The notes beneath the pieces were generated by a model. The model saw nothing but the letters and a program-made list of their open reading frames with translations. It was not told where the DNA came from and made no database searches. The translations under genes were made by a program, and so were the position numbers. Positions 26,470 to 35,240 of a stretch of 64,000 nt of DNA are shown in pieces. The stretch covers positions 1 through 64,000 of the forward strand of contig NZ_FMCI01000168.1 of the NCBI RefSeq assembly GCF_900091845.1. The letters run 5' to 3'. This DNA is from Streptomyces sp. SolWspMP-5a-2. Lineage in GTDB: Bacteria; Actinomycetota; Actinomycetes; Streptomycetales; Streptomycetaceae. How positions within the stretch are numbered: the first letter of the stretch is position 1; each line of letters starts with the position of its first letter.

Positions 26470-27315
26470 GTGAGCAGAGCAGAACTGGCCGACTTCCTGC
26501 GCCGCCGACGGGAAGCCCTGCGTCCCGCCCAGATGCCGTCCACGGCCCTCCACCCGCCCGGCCCGCGTGCCCGGCGGACCCCGGGGCTCCGGCGGGAGGA
26601 GGTGGCCGCCCTGGCCGGGGTGTCCACGAGCTACTACGAGCGGCTGGAGCAGGCCCGCGCCCCGCGCCCGTCGCCGCAGGTGCTGTCCGCGCTGGGCACG
26701 GCACTGCGCCTCACCGACAGCGAACGGGAGCATCTCGCCCGGCTCGCCGGGCAGATCCCGCCCAGCACGGACACCGATCCCGCGCCGGTGCCCGCCGACG
26801 CACGCCGGCTGCTGCACCAGGTCGGACCGGTACCCGCCTATCTGGTGAACGACATCGAGGACATCGTGGCCTGGAACTCCGCGGCAGCCACCCTGATCAC
26901 CGACTTCGCGCACCTGCCGGTCCACGAGCGCAACACCGTGCGCCTCGCCGTCCGGCTGGCGGGCACCCTCTGCTCGCCCGCCACCGGCACGGACGACACC
27001 TTCGCCCGGCAGACCGCCGCCCACCTGCGCGCGGCGGCCGTCCGCCACCCGGCGAACCGCGCGCTGGGCGAGCTGGTCGACGCGTACGCCGCGCACAGCC
27101 CGCACTTCGCCGCGAGCTGGCTCAGCCACGACGTGCGCCCCCGGCCGACACTGCGCAAACGCCTGCGCCATCCCGCGCTCGGCGAACTGCGCCTGGACCG
27201 CCACACCCTGCTCGTACCCGGCACCAGCCTGCGGCTGGTCCTCTACACCGCGGACCCCGGCAGCCCCAGCGCCGCCGCACTGGCCGAGCTGGACCCTCCC
27301 GGCACAGCACCATGA
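26470..27315 (+). CDS. XRE-family regulator with MmyB-like ligand domain
   Basis: A 281-aa regulator. The N-terminal helix-turn-helix (about 5-80) includes RTPGLRREEVAALAGVSTSYYERLEQ, a signature of the MmyB-like group. The MmyB-like PAS domain (about 100-270) includes PAYLVNDIEDIVAWNSAA and AAHSPHFAASWLSHDV. GTG start. It is transcribed divergently from the NmrA-like oxidoreductase, which it probably represses in response to a small ligand. Confidence 0.9.
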   Translation: MSRAELADFLRRRREALRPAQMPSTALHPPGPRARRTPGLRREEVAALAGVSTSYYERLEQARAPRPSPQVLSALGTALRLTDSEREHLARLAGQIPPSTDTDPAPVPADARRLLHQVGPVPAYLVNDIEDIVAWNSAAATLITDFAHLPVHERNTVRLAVRLAGTLCSPATGTDDTFARQTAAHLRAAAVRHPANRALGELVDAYAAHSPHFAASWLSHDVRPRPTLRKRLRHPALGELRLDRHTLLVPGTSLRLVLYTADPGSPSAAALAELDPPGTAP

Positions 27316-27532
27316 CGGGACCGGGACGGCACAGCACCCACGGCGAGATGCAGCCCCAGCACCCTTTCCCCGTCAAGTTCCCCATCAAGGCACCCCGCGA
27401 GCCCGCCAGGGGTCACGCCCTGCCCGCCGCGTCCCCGAACCCGGCGGGCGCACCGAGCGCACCCTGATCAGCGCTCCGCACCGGCCACGTTCGGCGGACG
27501 CCGTCACCCCCGGTCGCGCACGGCCGGTGCGC

Positions 27533-27757
27533 TCAGCCCTGGCTCTCGGGGGCGTCCGGGGCGGCGCCCGCGGCAGGCTCCGGGGCACGCGCGCCGTCGG
27601 CGGAACGCACCGGGTTGGCATCGGCCAGGTAGACGCGGACCAGCTGTTCGGCCTGCTCGCAGCGGCGGCCGTGACGATGGCACGCGGGGCAGTTCTTCAG
27701 GTGTTCCACGTAGACGAGGTAGCTGCAGCGGGCAGCGGGATTGAGCGAACTGAGCAC
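27533..27757 (-). CDS. Small hypothetical protein with Cys cluster
   Basis: A 74-aa protein, GTG start with GGGGG upstream. It has four Cys and three His in a short stretch (CSYLVYVEHLKNCPACHRHG, then RCEQ), suggesting zinc binding or a zinc-finger-like fold, then a low-complexity Ala/Pro tail. Not recognised. It could be a small regulator or partner of the adjacent conflict operon; nothing supports a specific function. Confidence 0.5.
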   Translation of the reverse strand: MLSSLNPAARCSYLVYVEHLKNCPACHRHGRRCEQAEQLVRVYLADANPVRSADGARAPEPAAGAAPDAPESQG

Positions 27758-28020
27758 AGTTACCCCCGTGAAGCGACGACCGTCACCCCTGTTGACATCT
27801 CGTCCAGCAAGCATAGGGCGGGCGCCGCGGACACGTACGGATATCGCCGCAAAACGGCGTTCTGTGATCAGCGCCCGCCCTCGGCATCGGGCGGGAGGCC
27901 GATCCCGAGCACCACCGGGCTGCCGCGCCGGGCGTCCTCGGCCGTGCACGTCATCTCGCTGTCCGCGGGTTGGTCGCGGGCGATGCCGCCCTCGCTCCCC
28001 GGCCAGGCCTGCCCCCGTCC
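27758..28020. other. Gap upstream of Cys-cluster gene
   Basis: About 260 bp with lower-GC DNA near 27790-27870, probably the promoter of the small Cys-cluster gene. A short in-frame continuation lies beyond the NACHT gene's TAG stop but looks non-coding. Confidence 0.4.
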
Positions 28021-31000
28021 CTACTCCTCCTGCGCGGAGTAGCGGATGGTGCGCACCGCCTCGTAGGCCACCCGGCGCAGCCCGGCGTTCTCCGTCCGGC
28101 GCCCGCTGAGCCCTTCGAGCGGGCCGATCGCGCGCGGGGTGCCGGTGCGGGCCAGCGCGACGGCGGCGGCCAGCACCCGTTGGTCGGACGGGCGTTGTTC
28201 GCCCTGGCCCGGGTCGGGGCTGCGGGCGGGCCAGTTCGGCGGCCAGGTGGCCGGGTCCAGGTAGCTGAGCAGCGCCTCCTCGGCCCCCGGGGTGCGCAGC
28301 GCGCCGAGCGCCTCGATGCCCTGGACGGTGGCGGTGGGGTCGTCCTCCTCGGACAGGGCCCGCAGCAGCAGCCCTTCCGCCCGCGGGTGTTCGAGTCTGG
28401 CCAGGCCCCGGTAGGCGGTGACCCGGTCGACGAGGCCGGCGGGTCCCGGCGTCCGCAGCAGGGCCGCGAGCGAGGGCAGCACGGACGGGTCGCGCAGCGC
28501 CGACGAGCAGAGCAGCGCGAGACGGAGCCGTTCGCCGTCGTCCGGGCCGCAGTGCGAGGTGCGGACGGTGCGCAGCCAGCCGCGGCAGACGGGGGCGGGC
28601 ACCTGGCAGAACAGGCGCAGGCACAGGTCGATCAGCCAGTCGTGGTCGCGCCGCAGAGAGCGCTTCAGGAGGAGGGCGTGCGCCTGGGTGTTGCCGGTGC
28701 GGCCGAGCGCGGAGAAGGCCGCTCTGACCAGGGTGGGGTCGCCCTCGTCGAGCAGGCCGGTGACCAGCGGCCGGGTGAGGGCGGGCCGGCAGCGCAGCAG
28801 GAAGGCGAGGGCCGCGACGCGCAGCCGCTCCTGCGCCCCGCCGTCCAGGGCCGTCTCCAGCACGGATCCGGTGTCCTCGGCGTACACGCCGAGGGAGGTC
28901 AGGGAGAGCAGGTTGGCGCGGGCGTGGTCGTCGGTCGCGTCGTGCAGGAGGCGCGCGTGGAACCCTCTGTCGCCTTCCACCCACTCGGGGTCGACGGCGT
29001 GCCGGATCGCGAGCTGGCCGACCGGGTCGGGGGCGTCGACGAACAGCGCGCGCATCGTCTCCCGCACGAAGGCGGGCGAGGTGACGCGCATGGCCAGCGG
29101 TGCCCGCAGGCGGCCCAGCAGGGTGCCGTCGGGTCCCGCGAGCAGGGGGCCGCTCTCCGGGCTGAGGGGGATCTCGTCGAGGGCCTGGCCGACGGCGCCG
29201 GAGACCGCGCTCATCGGGTGGTCGAGCAGCGGGGCGAGCAGGGGCACCGACTCCGGGCGCCCGCACCGGCCGAGCGCCTCGACGACCTCGACGGCGCACA
29301 GGACCCAGCCCTCCAGGTCGAAGGCGGCGTCGACGGGCCGGTCGGAGGTGGTGGGGTCCGTCTCCGCCAGCCTGCGCAGCATCTCGGCGAGCACCTCGCC
29401 CGCGACCTCCCCGGCGACGAGCCCGAGGAAGTCCACGTACCGCACGAAGAGGTGCCGGGGCGGCCGGTGCGCGCCGAAGAGACGGTCGGCGACCGTCCCC
29501 ACGTACTCGGGGAAGGCGGCGGCGAGGGCGGCGAGCGCGTGCGCGGCCTCGACGGCGAGGGGTGATCCGGGTCCGAACGCGACCGGCAGGAGCGCGTCGA
29601 CCAGGTCGTCGCAGACCGGGGCGGCCTCGTCCAGCCCGTCCGAGGCGCAGCGGGCGGCGAGGGTGAGCGCCTCGACGGAACGCGGTGCGCCGCCGGGCGC
29701 GAACGCGATCCGCGTCACGAACCGTTCGGCGTCATCGGGTCCGAGCATGCCGGTGTACAGCCTGACCACCTCCTCCCAGCGCGGGTCGTGGCATCTCCCG
29801 AGGGCCTGGTCGGGTCCGTCGGGACGGCCGCCGAGGGCGCGCGCGGCGAAGTACTCCTGGAAGGTCAGGTGGAGGAAGCCGTAGCGGCCACCGGGACCGC
29901 GCAGCAGGATCGCGTCCCGCTCGGTGAGCGTGCTCAGGAGTTGGTAGGGGGTGGTCGCCGGGGCGGCTCCCGCGGGCCGCTCGGCGACGAAGCGGCCCCA
30001 GAGCGCGTAGAACTCCTCCTCGCCGAACGACTCCCGCCGCAGGTGCATGAGTTCCAGGGCGAGCCAGCTGAGGAAGGAGCGCTTGAGGAGCGGCGAGCAG
30101 TCGCCGTCCGCTGACTCCCTGCCGGTCAGCAGGACGTCGAGGAGCACCGCGTACAGCTCGGTGCGCTGCCGGGGGACGTACACCTCGTCGTTGTCGCGCT
30201 GCGCCGCCGACAACAGGGACAGCATCAGCGGGTTCTGCCCGAACTTGGTCAGCGCGGGGTTGACGTCGATCTGCCGTTCGATGTCGTGCGCGACGGCGGG
30301 CCGGTCCTCGAACCAGCGGGCGAGGAAGCGCGCCCGCTGGCCGCGGCTGAAGCCGACGCACTCGAAGGTGCGGAAGGCGCCGGGCAGCAGGCCGCGCGGG
30401 AAGGCCACGGTCCGGCAGGAGACGTAGAAGCGGTTCTGCGCGGCGAGCAGGCGGCGGATCTCCTCCGCGACCCTGCGCTGGAGCGGGGCGGGCGCCTCGT
30501 CGAGACCGTCGAGGAAGAAGACCGCGCGGCCGGTGGCGCAGGCGGTGAGCAGTTCGTCGGCGACGGCGGGGTACGCGCCGCGCAGGTAGGCGCGCAGGCA
30601 GTCGGGTTCCTCGGTCAGCGACGCGATGCGCACGAAGACCGGCAGGTCGCCGCCGAACAGCTCGCCCCGGCAGGTCCTGACGAGCAGATGGCGCAGCAGT
30701 GTGGTCTTGCCCGCGCCGGGTTCGCCGAGGACCGTCGCGCAGGGGGCGGCCAGCAGCTCCCCCAGGGGAGCGTTCGGCTGCCGGGTGCGCGGCTGCGGGC
30801 TGCCCCGGTCGCGCCGGGAGTCACGTTTCTCGTTGGCGCCTTCGGGGGCGAACTCGAAGCCACCGCCGGGGCGTCGGGAGAAGGCGGCGCCGTCCAGGGT
30901 GTCCGCGGCGAGGGTCAGCGTCACGTACACCTCGTCCAGGCGCACGTCCCGCTCCAGGTTGGCGAATGTCACGTAGGAGTGCTCGCGCTGGAGGCTCATC

Positions 31001-31740
31001 AGGTAGCCGCTGACGGCCGCGGACCGACGTCCGCCGCCAGGGCCGCCGCCCGCCCGGTCGACGGCGGCGGCGTTCTCCTCCAGGAGCCCCGGGCGGAGTG
31101 CCTCGGCCTCCTCGACGGGGACCGCGTAGCCGCCGCCGTCGGGGTTCGAACGTTTCACCACCCCGACGACACGGTCGTCGACGAGCGAGTGGACGGGTCC
31201 GCCGCTGATCCCGGGTCTGACGGCCGCGTCGTTCAGCACCAGGAGCCGCTGCGGTGGTTCGGGGCGGCCCGGCCGACCGTGGTAGGTGGTGGAACCGGTC
31301 ACCCGGCCGGACGCCGGGTAGCCGCGGTAGCCCCGGTCCTCCCACTGGTGGCCGTACGCGTAGAAGCCGAAGACGCCGTATCCGCTGGGTCCGAGGGGCA
31401 GCACCGGGTGGTCGTCGTGGTCGACGTTGACCAGGAGCAGATCGGGAGGCTCCCCGGGAGCGGGGGCGACCGTGGCCCGTACGGGGAGTTCGCGGTCCCG
31501 CCAGTGCACGCGCAGCGGCCGGGGGTCGGCGGGGTCGTGGACGTGGGCGCAGGTCAGCACCCAGCCGGGCAGGACGAAGAAGCCGGTTCCGACGGCGTCG
31601 GGGCCCTGGGTGATCCGGACGACGGCCGCGTCGACGGCGGCGACGGTCGCCCCGGGGACCGCGCCGTCGGAGGGTCTCCTGGTGCCGGTGTTCACGGTGC
31701 ACCGCGAAGACGGCGCGAACGGTACCGGCGCCGGTGGCAC
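28021..31740 (-). CDS. Trypsin-NACHT-HEAT STAND protein (biological-conflict effector)
   Basis: A 1239-aa three-part protein. Residues 35-215 are a trypsin-like peptidase: His66 (VLTCAHV), Asp100 (PPDLLLV), Ser179 (RPGISGGPV). Residues 330-640 are a NACHT NTPase with Walker A GEPGAGKTTLL (Lys345) and Walker B FFLDGLDE (408-415). The rest is HEAT-like helical repeats with many VLxxL and ALGRTG units, probably the sensor. In known STAND systems the repeats sense a trigger, the NACHT oligomerises and the protease kills or cleaves targets, often against phage. It is last of a likely operon with an FGE-like and a Trypco1-like gene. GTG at 31740 or 31695 could be the start. Confidence 0.88.
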   Translation of the reverse strand: MPPAPVPFAPSSRCTVNTGTRRPSDGAVPGATVAAVDAAVVRITQGPDAVGTGFFVLPGWVLTCAHVHDPADPRPLRVHWRDRELPVRATVAPAPGEPPDLLLVNVDHDDHPVLPLGPSGYGVFGFYAYGHQWEDRGYRGYPASGRVTGSTTYHGRPGRPEPPQRLLVLNDAAVRPGISGGPVHSLVDDRVVGVVKRSNPDGGGYAVPVEEAEALRPGLLEENAAAVDRAGGGPGGGRRSAAVSGYLMSLQREHSYVTFANLERDVRLDEVYVTLTLAADTLDGAAFSRRPGGGFEFAPEGANEKRDSRRDRGSPQPRTRQPNAPLGELLAAPCATVLGEPGAGKTTLLRHLLVRTCRGELFGGDLPVFVRIASLTEEPDCLRAYLRGAYPAVADELLTACATGRAVFFLDGLDEAPAPLQRRVAEEIRRLLAAQNRFYVSCRTVAFPRGLLPGAFRTFECVGFSRGQRARFLARWFEDRPAVAHDIERQIDVNPALTKFGQNPLMLSLLSAAQRDNDEVYVPRQRTELYAVLLDVLLTGRESADGDCSPLLKRSFLSWLALELMHLRRESFGEEEFYALWGRFVAERPAGAAPATTPYQLLSTLTERDAILLRGPGGRYGFLHLTFQEYFAARALGGRPDGPDQALGRCHDPRWEEVVRLYTGMLGPDDAERFVTRIAFAPGGAPRSVEALTLAARCASDGLDEAAPVCDDLVDALLPVAFGPGSPLAVEAAHALAALAAAFPEYVGTVADRLFGAHRPPRHLFVRYVDFLGLVAGEVAGEVLAEMLRRLAETDPTTSDRPVDAAFDLEGWVLCAVEVVEALGRCGRPESVPLLAPLLDHPMSAVSGAVGQALDEIPLSPESGPLLAGPDGTLLGRLRAPLAMRVTSPAFVRETMRALFVDAPDPVGQLAIRHAVDPEWVEGDRGFHARLLHDATDDHARANLLSLTSLGVYAEDTGSVLETALDGGAQERLRVAALAFLLRCRPALTRPLVTGLLDEGDPTLVRAAFSALGRTGNTQAHALLLKRSLRRDHDWLIDLCLRLFCQVPAPVCRGWLRTVRTSHCGPDDGERLRLALLCSSALRDPSVLPSLAALLRTPGPAGLVDRVTAYRGLARLEHPRAEGLLLRALSEEDDPTATVQGIEALGALRTPGAEEALLSYLDPATWPPNWPARSPDPGQGEQRPSDQRVLAAAVALARTGTPRAIGPLEGLSGRRTENAGLRRVAYEAVRTIRYSAQEE

Positions 31741-31748
31741 CCGCGCGG

Positions 31749-31926
31749 CGCGTACGGGACGCGCTGCCCGTACGGGTCGCCCTGCCCGTACAGGACGCGC
31801 TGCCCGTACGGGTCGCGCGGTCCGGCGGGGACCCGTGATCCCGCACGTGCCCGCGATCCCGCACGTGCCCGCGATGCGGCGCGTGCCCGCGATGCGGCGG
31901 ATGCCCGCGATGCGGCGGATGCCCGC
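31749..31926. repeat. Two adjoining 18-bp minisatellites
   Basis: The gap between the FGE-like and NACHT genes is almost wholly repeats. The first block (about 31749-31818) has three to four 18-bp units containing GCCCGTACGGGTCGC. The second block has five contiguous 18-bp units at 31837-31926, shifting from GATCCCGCACGTGCCCGC to GATGCGGCGGATGCCCGC. They may tune spacing or expression between the two genes. Confidence 0.85.
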
Positions 31927-31935
31927 GGGACGTGG

Positions 31936-32676
31936 TCAGCGCCAGGGGCGCACGCACACGCGGAAGCCGTCATCGGCACCTCCCTGGTTGTACGAGTTCG
32001 TCCAGTCCCGGCAGGCGGGGCGCACGATCTCCTTGGTGCAGTAGGCGGAACCGCCTTTGACCACGCGGCGCGAGGCGGGCCGGGCCGCGAACGGGTCGAT
32101 GAACTGGGCCTCTTGATGCGCGCGGCTGTGGTAGTAGTCCTCGCACCACTCCCACACGCCCCCCGCCATGTGCAGGCACCCGTAGGGCGAGGCGCCCTCC
32201 TCGACCTGGTACACGGAGCGGAACGCGTTCCTGCCGTCCTCGGCGGAGTTGCACCGGTCGGGCCTGAACTCATTGCCCCACGGCCAGATCCGGTCGTCGC
32301 CGCCGCGGGCCGCCTTCTCCCACTCGGCTTCGGTGGGCAGCGCGAAGCGCAGCCCGGAGCGTTCGCCCAGCCAGCCGCAGTAGGCCAGGGCCAGTTCCCA
32401 GGAGACGCCGACGGCGGGCAGGTCGAGGGCGGTGTCGCCGCCGGGGACGGCCCGGCTCTCCGACTGCCAGCCGTCGGACGGCAGTTCCCAGCCGACCGCC
32501 CGCCGGAACGCCGTCATCTGACGGCGGGTGGTGGGGTGGCGGGCGATACGGAACTCCGAGACGTACACCTCCCGCATCGGGAACTCCAGATCGCCCGCGT
32601 ACGGGTCGAGCTCCGAACTGCCCAGGCAGGACATGCCCGCGGGGATGTTCACGAGTTCGTGGCCGTTGAGGAACAC
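31936..32676 (-). CDS. FGE/SUMF1-domain protein
   Basis: A 246-aa single-domain formylglycine-generating-enzyme-like protein. FVNIPAG-type opening (LVNIPAGMSCLGS), LPTEAEWEKAARGG, NVWEW-like GGVWEWCEDYY and GFRVCVRPW ending are hallmarks. Two Cys occur in the GGSAYCTKEIVRPACRDW region where catalytic FGEs bind copper. FGE domains recur in bacterial NACHT/protease conflict systems, usually as a ligand-binding or partner domain. GTG start. It lies between the Trypco1-like and protease-NACHT genes on one strand. Confidence 0.87.
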   Translation of the reverse strand: MFLNGHELVNIPAGMSCLGSSELDPYAGDLEFPMREVYVSEFRIARHPTTRRQMTAFRRAVGWELPSDGWQSESRAVPGGDTALDLPAVGVSWELALAYCGWLGERSGLRFALPTEAEWEKAARGGDDRIWPWGNEFRPDRCNSAEDGRNAFRSVYQVEEGASPYGCLHMAGGVWEWCEDYYHSRAHQEAQFIDPFAARPASRRVVKGGSAYCTKEIVRPACRDWTNSYNQGGADDGFRVCVRPWR

Positions 32677-32704
32677 GGTCGCCGCCCCTGGTCCCGCGCG
32701 CCCG

Positions 32705-33064
32705 TCACCCGGCGTCGGAGTCCGGCGCGGCGTCCGGGCCGCTCAGGAGGTCCGACTCCGGGCGGCCGTCGCGCGACCACTCCAGGGTGATCAGGAAGTT
32801 GGCCTCGACACCGGCCTTGGCGACCAGCGCCGACAGGCCGGTGCTCTCCGCCTTGAACGCCACCCCGAACTGCACCTGGGCGCGGTGCGGGGCCGCCGCC
32901 TTCAGGGCGCTGCCGAGGTCCTGGCAGAGGGTGACGACCGAGGGCATGACGGCGGAGAAAGGGGTGGTCCCGCGCCGGAAGGCCACCTCTTCCTCGACGT
33001 CGCCCGGGACGGTGTCCACCCACACGACGGACCCGTCGGACAGTGTCAGACGCTGCCTGCTCAC
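32705..33064 (-). CDS. Trypco1-like (trypsin-co-occurring) protein
   Basis: A 119-aa protein matching the pattern of trypsin-co-occurring domain 1: an N-terminal strand pair (RQRLTLSDGSVVWVDT), a helix (FSAVMPSVVTLCQDLGSALKAA) and a sheet (RAQVQFGVAFKAESTGLSALV...ANFLITLEW). The domain is found beside trypsin-like proteases in conflict systems. The GTG at 33064 has GGGGGA close upstream; a GTG at 33085 is an alternative. First gene of the Trypco1/FGE/protease-NACHT set. It may present or regulate the protease. Confidence 0.75.
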   Translation of the reverse strand: MSRQRLTLSDGSVVWVDTVPGDVEEEVAFRRGTTPFSAVMPSVVTLCQDLGSALKAAAPHRAQVQFGVAFKAESTGLSALVAKAGVEANFLITLEWSRDGRPESDLLSGPDAAPDSDAG

Positions 33065-33125
33065 GTTCCCCCGATCCACCGCCACGGGCGGTCGCCGCCT
33101 GCCGTTCCCGGCACGGCGCTCGCGG

Positions 33126-33557
33126 CTACTGCCAGAGACTGAAGCGTCCGGTCAAGGCGGTCACGGCGTCAAGGGGCCCGTAGACCATCACTCCGAGATA
33201 CGCGATGTCCTCCTCGGCGGTGCCCGCGACGGCGTCCGCGAGTTCGTCGTCGTGGCCCGTGGTGAGCATCTGCTCGGGATAGTCGGTCCAGAACACGTCG
33301 TCGCGCTCCCTGGCCTCCGCGACGAGCCGCCGCAACCGGTTCTGCTTGGCCCTGGTCACGATGACCGGGTACTTGGAGATCCCGGTGTGCGGGACGCCGG
33401 AGGCGTCCTTGAGGACGTCCCGCCCCATGAGGTCGCCGTCGTCGCCGTGCGCGCCGAGGGCGACGGACAGGTGCCCGGCGACGTTCAGCGCCACACCGGG
33501 TTCCAGGTGGGAGGCCAGCACGAGCACCGTCTTCTTGGCGCGGTAGTCGTAGGTCAC
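33126..33557 (-). CDS. DUF2000 family protein
   Basis: A 143-aa protein of the DUF2000 group, which shares the peptidyl-tRNA hydrolase II-like fold. It has a KTVLVLASHLEPGVALNVAGHLSVALG start and a central DLMGRDVLKDASGVPHTGISKYPVIV. The GTG at 33557 follows GAAGGA. Biochemical role unknown. It lies 183 bp downstream of the diiron-type protein on the same strand and upstream of the conflict operon. Confidence 0.8.
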   Translation of the reverse strand: MTYDYRAKKTVLVLASHLEPGVALNVAGHLSVALGAHGDDGDLMGRDVLKDASGVPHTGISKYPVIVTRAKQNRLRRLVAEARERDDVFWTDYPEQMLTTGHDDELADAVAGTAEEDIAYLGVMVYGPLDAVTALTGRFSLWQ

Positions 33558-33740
33558 GCGGGGTTCCTTCGCCGAACTGTCTTGTCCGTCAGATGAGTTC
33601 AACAGGGTATCCACTGGCGGTGGCCGCGCGGGACCTTCCGGCCCAGACGGTCGCACCGCCGCGGGGAAGCGTCGGAAGAGGTCCGGAAACGGTCGCCGAA
33701 GAGCGCTGCTCGACCATGTGACGGCGAGGGGCGGCGGCGC

Positions 33741-34493
33741 CTACTCCTCCGCCTGCTCCCCGTCCGGGGCTCCGCTCGGGAGCCCGTTCAGCGGATTCCA
33801 CCGCTCGTCGGTGATCCGCAGCGGTTCGACGTGCGCGTCGAAGACGCCGTACGCCTCGTCCAGCAGGATCTCCATGCCGCGCCGCCCGAGCGCGATGCCG
33901 AACCGAAGCTCCCGCTCCTCGTCGTCGGGCAGCGCCTCGACGGCTTCGTACAGGGCAGCGACGTGCTGGTCGTCGACCTCGATGTGCAGGTCGAAGAAGT
34001 CCGTGCGCAGCTCCGGGTGGTGCCGGGTGAGCGCCTGGCGCGCCGCGTTGTACGTGACGGGGGTCATCGCCTCGTTGACGAGCATGTAGCCGATGGCGCG
34101 GCCGGTGCTGCGGGACTTCGCCACGTTGAAGGCGAGGCTCAGCGCCAGGGAGATCCCGGCGCGCTCCGCGTAGGTGTCGAATTCCTCGCGCGCCACCCCG
34201 AGCCCGTCGAGGAGGTGCAGGTAGTGCAGGAAGTGCGCGTGCCGGGGATCGCCCGAACCCAGCTCGTCGTCGAGGTTCTCCTGGAGGATGCGACGCACCT
34301 TGTCGTCGTCCGTCCAGGCCAGTAACTCCCGCAGGATCCAGGGGAAGCTGCGGGACTCGCGCCCGGCGCAGAAGACCCACCGGTGCGCGGCGTCCCGGGG
34401 CAGCGTGCCCGCCGCCGCGGAGGCCACCAGCGGATGGTTCCGGACCTCGTCGAGGGAACCGTCGACCTGCTTCCTCACCGCTGACACGAACAT
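33741..34493 (-). CDS. Heme-oxygenase-like diiron protein (TenA/CADD-like fold)
   Basis: A 250-aa all-helical protein of the iron-containing redox enzyme (HDO) family. Likely iron ligands are seen: E and H in LQENLDDELGSGDPRHAHFL, and an H-x3-D-x2-H set in LHIEVDDQH with the spacing of CADD-type HDOs. These enzymes use O2 for varied oxidations (fatty-acid fragmentation, N-oxidation, PABA formation). ATG preceded by GGGGAG. The substrate is unknown; the position between two antibiotic regions leaves a biosynthetic role open. Confidence 0.82.
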   Translation of the reverse strand: MFVSAVRKQVDGSLDEVRNHPLVASAAAGTLPRDAAHRWVFCAGRESRSFPWILRELLAWTDDDKVRRILQENLDDELGSGDPRHAHFLHYLHLLDGLGVAREEFDTYAERAGISLALSLAFNVAKSRSTGRAIGYMLVNEAMTPVTYNAARQALTRHHPELRTDFFDLHIEVDDQHVAALYEAVEALPDDEERELRFGIALGRRGMEILLDEAYGVFDAHVEPLRITDERWNPLNGLPSGAPDGEQAEE

Positions 34494-34861
34494 GTGCTGC
34501 TCCCCTGACTCTTGGCTGACTCATGGCTGGCTCATGGCCTGAGATTGCCGGGACCGGGCCGCGTCCGCCTCGTCGACCGGCCTGTCGCACCGATTCCAGC
34601 GTGGCAGAAATCCGGCATCGCGGGAGACCCCACGGGAAGAGCCCGCCGGAATGACCGATACCGCGAGGCTCTGTGGCCGGGAGGGCCGGGGGCGGGGGCG
34701 GGGAGGGTTCCGCGCGCCCTTGTGCGCGGGGCGCGGAATGCGGTCGCCGAGGTCCGGAGGGGCCTCGGACCGCCGTGCGGGCGCCGCTCCCCGGAGGGTG
34801 CGTGTCCGCCGTGCCACCCTGCGCGCGGGGTGGCACGGCGGGCTTCCGGGCCGCTCCCGTG
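34494..34861. other. Gap upstream of diiron gene
   Basis: 368 bp without a credible gene. It presumably carries the promoter of the diiron gene. Three near-copies of a GGCTGACTCATG-like unit occur at about 34512-34540. Nothing else is recognised. Confidence 0.45.
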
Positions 34862-35155
34862 TCAGGGGCCGGTCAGCGACTCCACCGCGGGTCCGGCCAG
34901 GGCTCGTGCGCTGTGGTCGATGACGTTGCCGTTCGCGCAGTCGGTGGCGTGGTCGCTCACGTAGTCGCCGAGAACGGGGACGACCGCGACCTCCTGCAGG
35001 CACACGGCCGCCGCGGTGAAGTTCCAGTTGTTCGCGGCGTTCACGCCGCTTCCGAAGTTGCTGTCGTTGTCGGCGAAGGCCGGGGCGGTGCCTGCCGCCA
35101 CGGTGGCCGACAGGGCCGCGGCCGTCAGCAGCCCACGCTTGATCATCTTGTTCAT
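34862..35155 (-). CDS. Small secreted protein
   Basis: A 97-aa protein with a clear signal peptide (MNKMIKRGLLTAAALSATVA, cleavage after APAFA). The mature part of about 68 aa has two Cys (VCLQEVAVVPVLG and TDCANGNVIDHS) that may form a disulfide. Asn-rich NNWNFTAA and hydrophobic runs recall surface proteins of Streptomyces, but it is neither a chaplin nor a rodlin by motif. Function unknown. Confidence 0.72.
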   Translation of the reverse strand: MNKMIKRGLLTAAALSATVAAGTAPAFADNDSNFGSGVNAANNWNFTAAAVCLQEVAVVPVLGDYVSDHATDCANGNVIDHSARALAGPAVESLTGP

Positions 35156-35240
35156 GACCGGGTCAACGACGCCCTTCCCGGGCAGACACGACGGCGACAT
35201 CGCTCCGTGCCGCCACGGACCGGCCTTGTGCAGGGGCGTC

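Noticed and set aside
27801..27830. TTGACA-like box as a promoter on the + strand
   Set aside because: No matching -10 at good spacing and no + strand gene downstream.
27868..28020. In-frame extension past the TAG stop of the NACHT gene
   Set aside because: About 50 codons without start site or domain; no evidence of readthrough.
31837..31926. CRISPR array
   Set aside because: 18-bp units are contiguous with no spacers and no cas genes are near.
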